Of a DNA stretch of 64,000 bases, positions 17,457 to 26,478 are shown piece after piece; positions within the stretch are counted from its first letter, which is position 1, and each line of letters begins with the position of its first letter. The notes beneath the pieces were generated by a model, which saw only the letters and a list, made by a program, of their open reading frames with translations, was not told the origin of the DNA and did no database searches. Source of the stretch: an uncultured Bacteroidales bacterium (GTDB taxonomy: Bacteria; Bacteroidota; Bacteroidia; Bacteroidales; UBA932); the NCBI GenBank assembly GCA_944326365.1, contig CALVDR010000003.1:1-64000 (forward strand), in the 5' to 3' direction. The position numbers and the translations under genes were made by a program.

Positions 17457-18931
17457 TGCCGCGGACTCCTTCATGGGCAGTATCCACTATCCCGTTCATA
17501 GTGCTGGTAGTGGTGCTGGTATTCGTGATCAGGATTTTCGGGGCAGATTCATTGTCCGGCGGAAGTCAGGTGGCCTTGCTCCTGGCTTCCGCTGTCATAG
17601 TGCTGATAGCCATGTGCTTCTACGGCGTGCCGTGGGAGACTCTTGAAAATTCGATACTGGAAAACATACGTTCGGTCGGTACGGCTTTGCTGATACTTCT
17701 GCTCATAGGGGCCATAGCAGGAACGTGGATGGTAAGCGGGGTAGTCCCGACCTTGATCTGCTACGGAATGCAGGTGATCATTCCGTCCGTCTTTCTGGCT
17801 GCCGCATGTATCATCAGCGCTTTGGTGTCAGTCATGACCGGAAGTTCCTGGACTACCATTGCGACGGTGGGAGTCGCCTTGATAGGAATCGGTACGGCTT
17901 ACGGGTTCGATCCGGGCTGGTCGGCCGGGGCCATCATTTCCGGCGCATATTTCGGAGACAAGATTTCACCTCTCTCGGATACCACCGTGCTGGCCTCTTC
18001 ATCCTCAGGGACACCGTTGTTTACCCATATCAGGTATATGATGGTCACGACTGTGCCTTCGATGCTTATATCCGTGCTGGTATTTCTGGTTGCGAGCCTG
18101 CTGCATCATTCTCCTGACAGCGTGCAGACGGGAGAATTTTCGGCCGTTCTGAAGTCGACATTCAATATCTCGCCCTGGCTGCTGGCTGTGCCTGTCCTGA
18201 CCGGAATCCTGATAGTGAAGAAAGTTCCGGCCCTTCTCACCCTTTTCCTTGCCGCGCTGATGGCAGGGGTTGCAGCCATTCTCGCCCAGCCACACATCGT
18301 CAATGAGGTGGCTACGGGAATCCATGGCGGATATTCCGGTTCTCTCTCCGCCCACGACGCCTTCAAGGGGCTGATGCTTTCCGTATATGGCCCTACGTCG
18401 GTGACTACGGGCAATGCCGGACTCGATGCACTTATTTCTACAAGGGGAATGACAGGTATGCTGAATACCATATTCCTGATAATATGTTCCGTCACTTTCG
18501 GCGGCCTTCTGACAGGGAGCGGGATGCTGCAGGCGCTGACAGCCGTCCTGACCAGACATATTTCAGGAAGGACCGGCATAGTTTCATCCACAGTGGGAAC
18601 CGGACTTTTCTGCAACATGACTACCGGAGACCAGTATCTGTCCATAATCCTCACCAGCAGTCTGTACAGGAAACTGTATGAAAGCAAGGGGTACGAGAAA
18701 CGCCTTCTGAGCCGGTCCGTAGAAGATTCGGCTACCGTGACCTCAGTGCTGATTCCATGGAATTCATGCGGCATGACCCAGTCCACGGTATTGAAAGTGC
18801 CTACTCTGGATTATCTCCCGTATTGCCTGTTCAATCTGATTTCCCCTCTGATGTCCGTCACGGTCGCGTTGATAGGCTACAGGATATACAGGCATTGCAC
18901 AGGTGAAAGTGAACCTGCTATTTCGAAGTAA
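17456..18931 (+). CDS. nhaC: Na+/H+ antiporter NhaC family
   Basis: 491 residues from the ATG overlapping the rubrerythrin stop; the frame runs 19 codons further upstream, inside rubrerythrin, and that part looks non-native. Polytopic inner-membrane protein exchanging sodium for protons or carrying related substrates such as malate or lactate. Family features are MTGSSWTTIATVGVALIGIG and GAIISGAYFGDKISPLSDTTVLASS in the first half, and a matching inverted half with TGDQYLSIILTSSLY and SRSVEDSATVTSVLIPWNSCG. The last 14 bp overlap the convergent pssA gene. Confidence 0.92.
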   Translation: MPRTPSWAVSTIPFIVLVVVLVFVIRIFGADSLSGGSQVALLLASAVIVLIAMCFYGVPWETLENSILENIRSVGTALLILLLIGAIAGTWMVSGVVPTLICYGMQVIIPSVFLAAACIISALVSVMTGSSWTTIATVGVALIGIGTAYGFDPGWSAGAIISGAYFGDKISPLSDTTVLASSSSGTPLFTHIRYMMVTTVPSMLISVLVFLVASLLHHSPDSVQTGEFSAVLKSTFNISPWLLAVPVLTGILIVKKVPALLTLFLAALMAGVAAILAQPHIVNEVATGIHGGYSGSLSAHDAFKGLMLSVYGPTSVTTGNAGLDALISTRGMTGMLNTIFLIICSVTFGGLLTGSGMLQALTAVLTRHISGRTGIVSSTVGTGLFCNMTTGDQYLSIILTSSLYRKLYESKGYEKRLLSRSVEDSATVTSVLIPWNSCGMTQSTVLKVPTLDYLPYCLFNLISPLMSVTVALIGYRIYRHCTGESEPAISK

Positions 18932-19643
18932 GCAGGTTCACCAGATTCATGATGACATAGATGACGAAAGAAAGGAGGATGATCAGGGACCAGTCAAGTC
19001 CCAGAAGGGCTACCAGTACCGTGCACACGCAGAATATGCCGATAAAGGCTATTCTCATCCTGTACTGGGGAGATTCGGTTTTCGCCCCTTTCTTGAACTT
19101 CATGGAGAACATGGGTATCCTGCTTACCATCAGCGCACACAGTATGACTGTGGAAAGTATGATGAATACAGGGCTTGCAGGCCATCCGGACATCATGCTT
19201 TGAGGACTGACGCTGATATAGTAGACGAACGAGCCTGTTATCATGGCGCAGGCAGGAGTGGCGAGTCCCCTGAAGTTCTCGGTCTGGGACTCGTCTATGT
19301 TGAATTTGGCCAGTCTCAAGGCGGAAAATACCACCAGAAGGAGTGGTACGAATGTCAGGAGGCAATTTGCATCCGCTTCCCTTGCCAGTTCGTGCAACAT
19401 TATGGCCGGCAGCAATCCGAAACTTATCAGATCTGCCAGCGAGTCAAGTTCTTTCCCGATAGGGGAGAATGCATTGAGCATTCTGGCACACAGGCCGTCG
19501 CAGAAGTCGCACAGGGCTGCGCCGAGCATGAGTATAAAGGAGAGTTCCAGTCTCCCTTCGAAAGCGCAAATCACACCTATGGCCCCGCACAGGAGGTTCA
19601 TAGATGTGATTGTATTAGGCAAATGTCTTAAGATTTTCATCAC
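18918..19643 (-). CDS. pssA: CDP-diacylglycerol-serine O-phosphatidyltransferase
   Basis: 241 residues, integral membrane enzyme making phosphatidylserine from CDP-diacylglycerol and serine. The CDP-alcohol phosphatidyltransferase signature is intact: CDFCDGLCARMLNAFSPIGKELDSLADLISFG (about 46-77), giving D-G-x2-A-R-x8-G-x3-D-x3-D. Several hydrophobic helices follow. Its product feeds Psd (39263-39925), and its substrate comes from CdsA (38363-39193), both also in this window. It lies 3 bp downstream of the C1 peptidase gene on the same strand, and its 3' end overlaps the antiporter gene. Confidence 0.95.
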   Translation of the reverse strand: MMKILRHLPNTITSMNLLCGAIGVICAFEGRLELSFILMLGAALCDFCDGLCARMLNAFSPIGKELDSLADLISFGLLPAIMLHELAREADANCLLTFVPLLLVVFSALRLAKFNIDESQTENFRGLATPACAMITGSFVYYISVSPQSMMSGWPASPVFIILSTVILCALMVSRIPMFSMKFKKGAKTESPQYRMRIAFIGIFCVCTVLVALLGLDWSLIILLSFVIYVIMNLVNLLTSK

Positions 19644-19646
19644 GGA

Positions 19647-20837
19647 CTATTTGATGCCGAGTTTCTTTCTGATATCCTTCGGGATAGCGTTCTTGTTGAC
19701 CACGATATTCAGAGTCTTGTATCTGACGAACGCGTCTGATACATACCAGATGCCGTTATATTTTCCCGTATCCCCCCATGAATTCTTGACCATGAAGAAG
19801 TTTGTCCCGTTCTGATCCTGTGCCAGGCCGAATATGTGCATTCCATGGTCATCGGTAGTGGTCTTCCTGTCGTATCCGTCCTGTCTCATTTCCTGGGTGA
19901 TGACTTTCTCTTCCTTGTTCTCAGGCTGGGCTTCGGCCTTTTCTTCAGACTTTCCTACCCATTTTTCCTGGTCGGAACCTGCTGAAGGTTTCTTGTCCAC
20001 GTCAGGAACTGTGCCGATGCCGTTTCTCGTGAATCCGGATTCGCTGACATCGGAACCCCAAGCGATGGTATAACCGTTTTCAATGGCGTTGTACATCACT
20101 TCCATGAATTCATCGATAGGAAGATTGTAGGATGCGTCCCATCTCCAGTTGTCACAAACCTCGATGATGAAAGGCTCATAGAACGGATGATGTGTGAATG
20201 AGGTCAGGGAGACATAGTCGTCAGGGTTGATCCCGAGGAAATCCCTGTAGCTCTCAGGGGTATATGTCACTCCTTCCACTTCGAACGATTCCGGAATCTC
20301 ACCGAGATATGCGGCGAGAATACCGTCAAGACCGTTTACCCATGCGGTGGTAAGCACCCTGTTAGGATTCTTCACGATGGCGTCCACATAGCCTTTCAGG
20401 CCTTCGTCCATTTCGAAATGTTCAGGCTTCTCGGTGCCGTAGTTCAGTCCCGGCATCACATCCTGCGGTACGATTCCGTAGTCCTTTATTACATGCAGCA
20501 CATCACCGAACGAACTGCCGGCAGCGAAATTCAGATGGCCGTCCAGGCGGACATACTTGATACCTCTGTCATGGTAAGACTTTGAAACCACGAACATCTC
20601 CGACAGGTCCACTGTATCTCCTTTTTCCTTCAATATTTCTGATTCGAGAAAGGAAAGTGCCGAAAAACACCAGCATGTGCCGGAGCGGTACTGGTCCTTT
20701 ACGGAAGTGACCGGATTCTCCTTGATGACGGTGAATTCGTATTCACCTTTCTTCTTCTCCGAACTGTCGTTCTCCTGTGCGAAACCCGGCAGCAAAGCCA
20801 GGGCGAAAGCAAAACTTAATGCAAATTTCTTCATCAT
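19647..20837 (-). CDS. C1 family peptidase, bleomycin hydrolase-like, exported
   Basis: 396 residues from the first methionine of MMKKFALSFAFALALLPGFAQE; an in-frame ATG seven codons earlier would spoil the signal peptide. The signal suggests periplasmic or surface location, unlike cytosolic bleomycin hydrolase. Papain-clan active site: DQYRSGTCWCFSALSFLESE (Cys near 55), DDHGMHIFGLAQD with the catalytic His, and MVKNSWGDTGKYNGIWYVSD with the Asn. The length and spacing fit the C1B (PepC/bleomycin hydrolase) family, a group of aminopeptidases common in Bacteroidales. A low-complexity Lys/Glu/Ser stretch at about 290-315 is an insertion. pssA follows after 3 bp. Confidence 0.92.
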   Translation of the reverse strand: MMKKFALSFAFALALLPGFAQENDSSEKKKGEYEFTVIKENPVTSVKDQYRSGTCWCFSALSFLESEILKEKGDTVDLSEMFVVSKSYHDRGIKYVRLDGHLNFAAGSSFGDVLHVIKDYGIVPQDVMPGLNYGTEKPEHFEMDEGLKGYVDAIVKNPNRVLTTAWVNGLDGILAAYLGEIPESFEVEGVTYTPESYRDFLGINPDDYVSLTSFTHHPFYEPFIIEVCDNWRWDASYNLPIDEFMEVMYNAIENGYTIAWGSDVSESGFTRNGIGTVPDVDKKPSAGSDQEKWVGKSEEKAEAQPENKEEKVITQEMRQDGYDRKTTTDDHGMHIFGLAQDQNGTNFFMVKNSWGDTGKYNGIWYVSDAFVRYKTLNIVVNKNAIPKDIRKKLGIK

Positions 20838-20963
20838 GCAATGCAAAATCGTTAACAATAAAAATTTTTCAAATGTGCAAAATGCAAATCATACAAAGAT
20901 ATGAATTTTTCGTGAAAAAGCATATCTTTACGTCCGTTATCACAGTTCTGGAAAGGACGTAAT

Positions 20964-21659
20964 ATGAATTTTCCGGTCATGAAAGTCGAAAAGGTGATAT
21001 TGTACATACATGGAATGGGCGGAGGCGGAGACAGCAGGATTCCCTCCATATTGAACGGACATATCGGCGGAGTCGTAGTACGCACGTATGATTTTGACCC
21101 GGAAAGGGCAGGCCGTCAGATTTCGGCGTGGGTGGACGAACTGAAGCCGTCGCTGATAATAGGGGAGTCTCTCGGGTCCTTGAATGCCATCAGGATAAAA
21201 GGATTGCCGCATATTCTGGTGTCCCCTTCGCTCAACGCGCCCTTATACTTCGGATATCTTGCATTTCTGACACGTATTCCCGGCGTGACTGCTCTTCTGG
21301 ACCGTATATACAGGCCGTGCGAAGGTGACAGGCAGAAACTGCACTTTACCTTCGGTACCATGCGCAAATATCTGCCTCTCAGGAAAGAGGCACTGAAGAA
21401 CAGCCCTTCCTGCGGAGGCAAGGATTATTTTTTCGCCTTTTTCGGAACCCGTGACCATTACCGGAGGTCCGGAATAGTGAGCATAAGGACTTACCGGAAG
21501 TATTTCGGCGACAGCTATGCGGTATACTGCGGAACGCATTTCATGGAAGAGGAATTCATCGTTTCGATGCTTGTTCCCAAAATCAAAGAGGTGCTTGGCA
21601 TCAGTCAGGCAGCCAGGCACCTCTTTTCCGAAACTCCGTTCCCTTCTATTCGTATCTGA
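20964..21659 (+). CDS. Small alpha/beta hydrolase
   Basis: 231 residues. It starts with a short strand VILYIHGMGGGGDSR (HG oxyanion motif) and has the nucleophile elbow LIIGESLGSLNAIR (G-x-S-x-G variant GESLG, Ser near 69). A late histidine in YCGTHFMEEEF near 195 could be the catalytic His. This resembles the YqiA/UPF0227-type esterase group loosely, so I do not assign a substrate. It is divergent from the C1 peptidase. Its 3' end overlaps the 3' end of the convergent ABC permease gene by 14 bp. Confidence 0.75.
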   Translation: MNFPVMKVEKVILYIHGMGGGGDSRIPSILNGHIGGVVVRTYDFDPERAGRQISAWVDELKPSLIIGESLGSLNAIRIKGLPHILVSPSLNAPLYFGYLAFLTRIPGVTALLDRIYRPCEGDRQKLHFTFGTMRKYLPLRKEALKNSPSCGGKDYFFAFFGTRDHYRRSGIVSIRTYRKYFGDSYAVYCGTHFMEEEFIVSMLVPKIKEVLGISQAARHLFSETPFPSIRI

Positions 21660-22866
21660 GAGCGTCTATCGGGTCCAGGTTCGCGGCTTTTCTGGCCGGA
21701 TACCACCCGAAGAATATCCCGATGACGGTGCATACCGTGAAAGAAAGGACTACGCTCGACACCATGACGGATACCGGCCAGTGGACCAGATATTTCATCG
21801 CCATACATGCCGCTCCTCCGAGCAATATGCCTGTTATGCCTCCTGTGACGCTGATAAGCACAGCTTCGATCAGGAATTGCGCCATGATGTCTATTCCCCG
21901 TGCTCCCACTGACATCCGCAGACCTATTTCCTTGGTCCTTTCCGTGACGGAGACATACATGATGTTCATGATGCCGATGCCTCCTACCAGCAGGGATATT
22001 CCTGCTATACAGGCCAGCAGGGTGGTGAGGAGGTTGGTCGTCATGTCCATCATGTCGCTCAGTTCCTTCTGGCTTCTGATCATGAAGTCATCCTCTTCAC
22101 CATCTTTCAGCCGGTGTTCCCTTCTGAGTATGGTGCGTATCTCATCCGTGGCATAACTTGTCATGTCCTCGGTAAGCGCCGAGGCGAAGATCCCGTTGAA
22201 GTGTGTCACGGCGAGCATCCTCTTCATGACAGTGGTATAAGGAGCCAGGACGATGTCATCCTGGTCCATGCCCATGGAGTTGTAGCCTTTGGATTCGAGA
22301 ACACCTATCACCTTAAGCGGAACCTGGTTGAATCTTATTGTCTTGCCTATGGGGTCATCCGTGTCGGGGAACAGATTGTCCACTATGGTCTTTCCTATCA
22401 CGCAGACTTTAGCAGAAGACCTGATGTCGGCTTCAGTGAACATGCTTCCGTCTTCCACTGTGAGCTGGCGGATGGCGATGTAGTCAATGTCTGTACCCGT
22501 AACCGATGACGGATAGTTGTTGTTCCCGCATACCAGCTGGCCCGAGGCAGTGGCGTACGGGCTGATCCCGGCCAGAAACATGCATTCGTCTTTCAACGCT
22601 TCATAGTTCTGCACTTTGAGTGTCTGCATTTCCGACGGATCTCTCCTCACCCCGCCTCTGCGGTCTCCGCCGGGATGAACCATGATGATGTTCGAGCCCA
22701 TGTCGGAAATCTCTTTCTGGATACTTTGCTTTGTACCCTGTCCGAGAGCTATCATGGTGATCACCGCCGCCACTCCGATGATGATGCCGAGCATGGTCAG
22801 AAAGGCCCTCATCTTGTTGTTGGCCAGGGCTTTCAATGATATTTTGAATAAATTGGTCCAGTTCAT
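21646..22866 (-). CDS. ABC transporter permease, MacB/FtsX type
   Basis: 406 residues. It has an N-terminal membrane helix (MRAFLTMLGIIIGVAAVITMIALGQG, about 18-43), a MacB_PCD periplasmic domain (about 45-270), then three C-terminal membrane segments of the FtsX domain with LLVGGIGIMNIMYVSVTERTKEIGLRMSVGARG (about 290-322), the family signature. Type VII ABC transporters couple ATP use in the cytoplasm to motions in the periplasm and send substrates such as macrolides, peptides or lipids through a TolC duct. It is the last gene of the four-gene minus-strand operon TolC, MacA-like, ATPase, permease. Confidence 0.95.
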   Translation of the reverse strand: MNWTNLFKISLKALANNKMRAFLTMLGIIIGVAAVITMIALGQGTKQSIQKEISDMGSNIIMVHPGGDRRGGVRRDPSEMQTLKVQNYEALKDECMFLAGISPYATASGQLVCGNNNYPSSVTGTDIDYIAIRQLTVEDGSMFTEADIRSSAKVCVIGKTIVDNLFPDTDDPIGKTIRFNQVPLKVIGVLESKGYNSMGMDQDDIVLAPYTTVMKRMLAVTHFNGIFASALTEDMTSYATDEIRTILRREHRLKDGEEDDFMIRSQKELSDMMDMTTNLLTTLLACIAGISLLVGGIGIMNIMYVSVTERTKEIGLRMSVGARGIDIMAQFLIEAVLISVTGGITGILLGGAACMAMKYLVHWPVSVMVSSVVLSFTVCTVIGIFFGWYPARKAANLDPIDALRYE

Positions 22867-22881
22867 TGCTGTGAAATCTCC

Positions 22882-23628
22882 TTAATCGTCCTCGTCTTTA
22901 GGCAGGGACTTGTACGTCTCTTCCGCTGAAAGGATATTGCCGTTTACGGCATCTTCTATGATATGCCCGTCCCGGAGCCTGATGTTGCGGCTGCTGTAGT
23001 TCGAGATATCGGGATTATGCGTCACGAAGATGATGGTCCTGCCTTCCTGATGCAGTTTCTGGAACAGCATGAGAATCTCGTAGGAAGTCCTGGTGTCCAG
23101 GTTTCCCGTGGCTTCGTCCGCCAGTATCACTGCAGGGTTGTTCACCAGCGCGCGGGCTATCGCCACCCTCTGCATCTGTCCCCCGGACATCTGGTTCGAC
23201 TTGTGTTCCATCCTGTCTTCCAGCCCCACGGCTATCAGCGCCTCTTCTGCCCGTTTCCGTCTTTCTGCGGCGCTGACGTCCGGATTGTACATGAGCGGCA
23301 GTTCCACGTTCTCGGCTGCAGTGGTCTTGGCCAGAAGGTTGTAGTTCTGGAACACGAACCCTATCTTCCTGTTCCTGAGTATGGCCCTCTGCGACTTGCT
23401 CATGCTCTTGACCGGTATCCCGTCCAGAAGATATTCGCCGGAGGTAGGTGTGTCCAGACATCCCAATATATTCAGCAAGGTGGACTTGCCTGAACCGGAT
23501 GTCCCCATGATAGTGACGAATTCTCCTTCGGAAATGGCAAAAGACACTCCGCGCAGTGCATGGACCGTCTCGTCACCCACGATGAAGTCGCGGCGGATGT
23601 CTTTCAGTTCTATGACATATTTACCCAT
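22882..23628 (-). CDS. ABC transporter ATP-binding protein, MacB/LolD type
   Basis: 248 residues. Walker A GTSGSGKST at 42-50, Q-loop FVFQNYNLL near 91-99, signature MSGGQ at 147-151 and Walker B VILADE at 167-172, then the His switch in IIFVTHNPD. The separate permease gene follows by 15 bp, so here the MacB function is split over two polypeptides, as in many Bacteroidota. It powers the tripartite efflux pump encoded by this operon. Confidence 0.96.
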   Translation of the reverse strand: MGKYVIELKDIRRDFIVGDETVHALRGVSFAISEGEFVTIMGTSGSGKSTLLNILGCLDTPTSGEYLLDGIPVKSMSKSQRAILRNRKIGFVFQNYNLLAKTTAAENVELPLMYNPDVSAAERRKRAEEALIAVGLEDRMEHKSNQMSGGQMQRVAIARALVNNPAVILADEATGNLDTRTSYEILMLFQKLHQEGRTIIFVTHNPDISNYSSRNIRLRDGHIIEDAVNGNILSAEETYKSLPKDEDD

Positions 23629-23639
23629 GGCCGATACGG

Positions 23640-24833
23640 TTATTTGCGTGGCGGACCCGGCATGAATGAAGCGCCTTTGCCGGCTTTCGGCATCTTGTTG
23701 TCTATGATTCTGACTTCGGTGACCACTTCCGTACCTTCACTGATACCTCCCGTGATTTCAGTGTTGGTCCCGTCGCTCAGGCCTGTCGTCACCTTATGTG
23801 CGGTGAATACATCCCCGTCCTTTGTCCAGACCTTCCATTGTCCATCGCAGTCCTTGATTTCCGTGCCTTTTTTCATCAGCTCCTTTACAGGCATGAATCT
23901 GAGAGCCTTGGCAGGGACGGAGAGAACCCCGGATTTTTCCTGGGTGTATATGTTGATATTGGCGGTAAGCCTCGGCTTGAGCTTGAGATCGGGGTTTTCG
24001 GCGGAAATCACGACTTCATATGTGACTACGCTTTCGGTAGTGGTGCTGGTCACGGATGATGAGGAACTGGAACTTCCGAGCCTTATCTGCTCGACCCTCC
24101 CTTCGAAGATGTCATCCGGGAAAGCATCCACGGTGAAAGTGACACGCTGCCCGTCAGCCACTCCTCCTATGTCCGCTTCATCCACGTCTGCCACAACCTG
24201 CATTTTCGTCAGGTCGGCGGCAATGGTGAAGAGGGTAGGGGTCTCGAAGCCGGCTGCCACGGTCTGCCCTTCTTCCACGGCCCTGTCTATCACCACTCCG
24301 TCTATCGGGGAAGTGATGGTGGCATAGCCGAGATTCCTTTCGGCCTTTGCGAGGGCGGCCTTGCTGCTGTTGTACGCGCTTTCAGCCATGCGGTAGTTGT
24401 ATTCCGAAAGTTCGAAATCCGTGTCGCTTACCAGCCCTTTTTCATGCAGCTTCACATTCCTTTCGTAGTTCTTTTTCTGATATTCGTATTCTGCCTCGCT
24501 GCCCTGGTATGAGGCCTTGGCCGATGCCAGGTCGCTTTCGAGAGTGACTTTGTCCATCTCGGCTATCAGCTGGCCCTCCTTCACAGTGGAGTTGTAGTCG
24601 GCATACAGCTTGTCGATGATTCCTGACACCTGCGTACCGACCTGCACTTCCGTTACAGGTTCTATGGTGCCTGTCGCAGTCACATATCTGGCAATATCCC
24701 CCATGCATGCTGCAGCGGTTTCGAAAACGATTTCCCTCTGCTGTCTTTTCCTGCCTGTCAATATCACTGCCGCCGCTACAGCTGCCACTGCCACTGCCGC
24801 AAGTATGATATTTCTTGTAGTCTTGCTTTTCAT
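23640..24833 (-). CDS. Periplasmic adaptor (MacA/HlyD family)
   Basis: 397 residues. An N-terminal membrane anchor (about 8-26) is followed by a membrane-fusion-protein fold. GTIEPVTEVQVGTQVSGIIDKLYADYNSTVKEGQLIAEMD (about 55-95) is the first half of the lipoyl domain. Next come a coiled-coil hairpin (about 98-165) and the second lipoyl half ATITSPIDGVVIDRAVEEGQTVAAGF (about 171-196). A serine run in the beta-barrel part (about 253-258) is unusual low complexity. It bridges the inner-membrane ABC transporter and the TolC-like channel. It is 13 bp from the TolC gene upstream and 11 bp from the ATPase gene downstream. Confidence 0.95.
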   Translation of the reverse strand: MKSKTTRNIILAAVAVAAVAAAVILTGRKRQQREIVFETAAACMGDIARYVTATGTIEPVTEVQVGTQVSGIIDKLYADYNSTVKEGQLIAEMDKVTLESDLASAKASYQGSEAEYEYQKKNYERNVKLHEKGLVSDTDFELSEYNYRMAESAYNSSKAALAKAERNLGYATITSPIDGVVIDRAVEEGQTVAAGFETPTLFTIAADLTKMQVVADVDEADIGGVADGQRVTFTVDAFPDDIFEGRVEQIRLGSSSSSSSVTSTTTESVVTYEVVISAENPDLKLKPRLTANINIYTQEKSGVLSVPAKALRFMPVKELMKKGTEIKDCDGQWKVWTKDGDVFTAHKVTTGLSDGTNTEITGGISEGTEVVTEVRIIDNKMPKAGKGASFMPGPPRK

Positions 24834-24846
24834 ATTCTTATTCGGT

Positions 24847-26217
24847 TTATTCCATCGTTATGGTGCCCTCTGCGTAGAACTGGAGCAGTTTCGTATTCAG
24901 AATGGCCATGTACTTGGCCTGGAGAAGCTGCTGCTGCGCGCTCAGGTAATTGTTTTTCTCGGTAAGAAGTTCTACAGTGTTTTTCATGCCCAGACCGAAC
25001 TGTTCATTCACGAGAGAGTAGCTGATTTCAGTACTCCTGACGTTGTCCTGCGCTGCCGTGAACTGCTGCTGCGCACTGTAGGCATCGAGCCATATGCCCT
25101 CGATAGTCTTGTAAAGGTCCTTTTTGGCTGCCGTGAGTTCAAGCTGGCTGTATGTGTACTGGAGCTTCGCTTTCTGCACTGACGACTTGGTCTGTCTGTT
25201 GTTGAATATCGGCACGCTGACTGTCAGCCCGGCGGAATTGTTCCATCCGTTCTTGAGCTGTTCAGCGAAAGTGAAGTCCGTGCCGCTTGTATGGTTTGTC
25301 CCTATGCCGGCAGACAGCGAGACAGACGGGTAGTAGCCTGAACGTGAGAGTCTGACGCCCATTTCCGATGACTCCACTGCAAGTTCGGCTGCCTTGATTT
25401 CCGGTCTGGAAACGAGGGCAGACTCGTAGACTTCCATCTTGTCAGGAAGGGCGGCTGCAGCTGCCGTATCCGACAGACTGTCGATCGCTATTTCCATCTC
25501 TTCCCCCGGTTCGAGTTCCAGGAGCTGTTTCAGCTGGAGTTTGTAGTCCGCCAGCGAATTTTCCGATACCACCAGCTGGTAGCGGTCGTTGCTGACCTGA
25601 GCCTGGAGCTGCGCGTAATCCGGAGCTGAAATGCTGCCGGCGTCGAGGAGCTCCTTTCCTCGCTCACATTGCGCGATGCTCACTTCCAGAGTGTTCCGGT
25701 TCACCTTCACCGATTCGTCCGCATAGAGAATCTGCACGTATGCGCTGGCGATGGCTTCCAGAATGCTGTTTGTCTGGGTCTGGCTGTCCAGTTCCGATTG
25801 CTCGTAGGCGATCTCGTTCTGCTTCAATGTCTTCCGTATCCGTCCGCCGTTGAACAGGGTCCACTGCGCGTTCAGTCCGTAGCTGCCGGTGTAGCTCGTG
25901 CTGCTGTTGCTCGTCAGGATTTCCGTACCGCTGATAGTAGTGGTGTTGTCCTGAAACGGCCTGTTGAATACGGTCTGTGAAGCGGAAAACGAAAGGCTCG
26001 GGAACATGTTCCCTTTCGCTGCCATGATATCCGCGGCCGCACTTTCCGTGTTCAGTCTGCTTTGTCTGATAGTGATGTTGTTTTCTATGGCGTAACCGAT
26101 GCAGTCCTCCAGTGTCCAGACCTTGGGCGAAGCGGGAATGCTGTCCTGAGCCATGGCTGAAAGGGACGTCACCAGCGCCAGACAGGCGGTGAGCCCGTTT
26201 TTTGACAATGAATTCAT
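24847..26217 (-). CDS. TolC family outer-membrane efflux protein
   Basis: 456 residues with a cleavable signal peptide (NGLTACLALVTSLSAMAQ). Two repeated outer-membrane efflux domains rich in long alternating helices are visible, starting with WTLEDCIGYAIENNITIRQSRLN (about 34-56) and continuing to LVNEQFGLGMKNTVELLTEKNNYLSAQQQLLQAKY near the C-terminus. It forms the trimeric exit duct. It is the first gene of the operon; a hairpin-rich gap of about 260 bp separates it from the aminotransferase gene. Confidence 0.95.
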   Translation of the reverse strand: MNSLSKNGLTACLALVTSLSAMAQDSIPASPKVWTLEDCIGYAIENNITIRQSRLNTESAAADIMAAKGNMFPSLSFSASQTVFNRPFQDNTTTISGTEILTSNSSTSYTGSYGLNAQWTLFNGGRIRKTLKQNEIAYEQSELDSQTQTNSILEAIASAYVQILYADESVKVNRNTLEVSIAQCERGKELLDAGSISAPDYAQLQAQVSNDRYQLVVSENSLADYKLQLKQLLELEPGEEMEIAIDSLSDTAAAAALPDKMEVYESALVSRPEIKAAELAVESSEMGVRLSRSGYYPSVSLSAGIGTNHTSGTDFTFAEQLKNGWNNSAGLTVSVPIFNNRQTKSSVQKAKLQYTYSQLELTAAKKDLYKTIEGIWLDAYSAQQQFTAAQDNVRSTEISYSLVNEQFGLGMKNTVELLTEKNNYLSAQQQLLQAKYMAILNTKLLQFYAEGTITME

Positions 26218-26373
26218 AAACCTCCGATAAAATCAAGCCGCCTTTATCCTCAAAAACTCTGCCATATTGTACGGCTTCCGCCAAAACTCGACCAACGTCA
26301 GGAAATAATCGCCGGAATTTCTCCGGCTTCCGCCAATCCGTGTTTCTGTCTATGAAAATATGGCATAAGAAAA

Positions 26374-26411
26374 TGGGTCAAAAGGTTCCTGAAATTCCAC
26401 CTTTTGACCCA
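26374..26411 (-). terminator. Strong hairpin, possible terminator of the aminotransferase transcript
   Basis: Perfect 13-bp inverted repeat TGGGTCAAAAGGT / ACCTTTTGACCCA with a 12-nt loop, about 70 bp downstream of the aminotransferase stop. The T content after it on the minus strand is moderate, so termination is likely rather than certain. The rest of 26218-26478 shows a repeated CGGCTTCCGCCAA and two smaller hairpins but no gene. Confidence 0.55.
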
Positions 26412-26478
26412 CTCTCTTTCTTCGGAAACGGAGGTTTCCGGAAAGCCATAAGACTTCACCGGAGAAATGCCGTTCCGG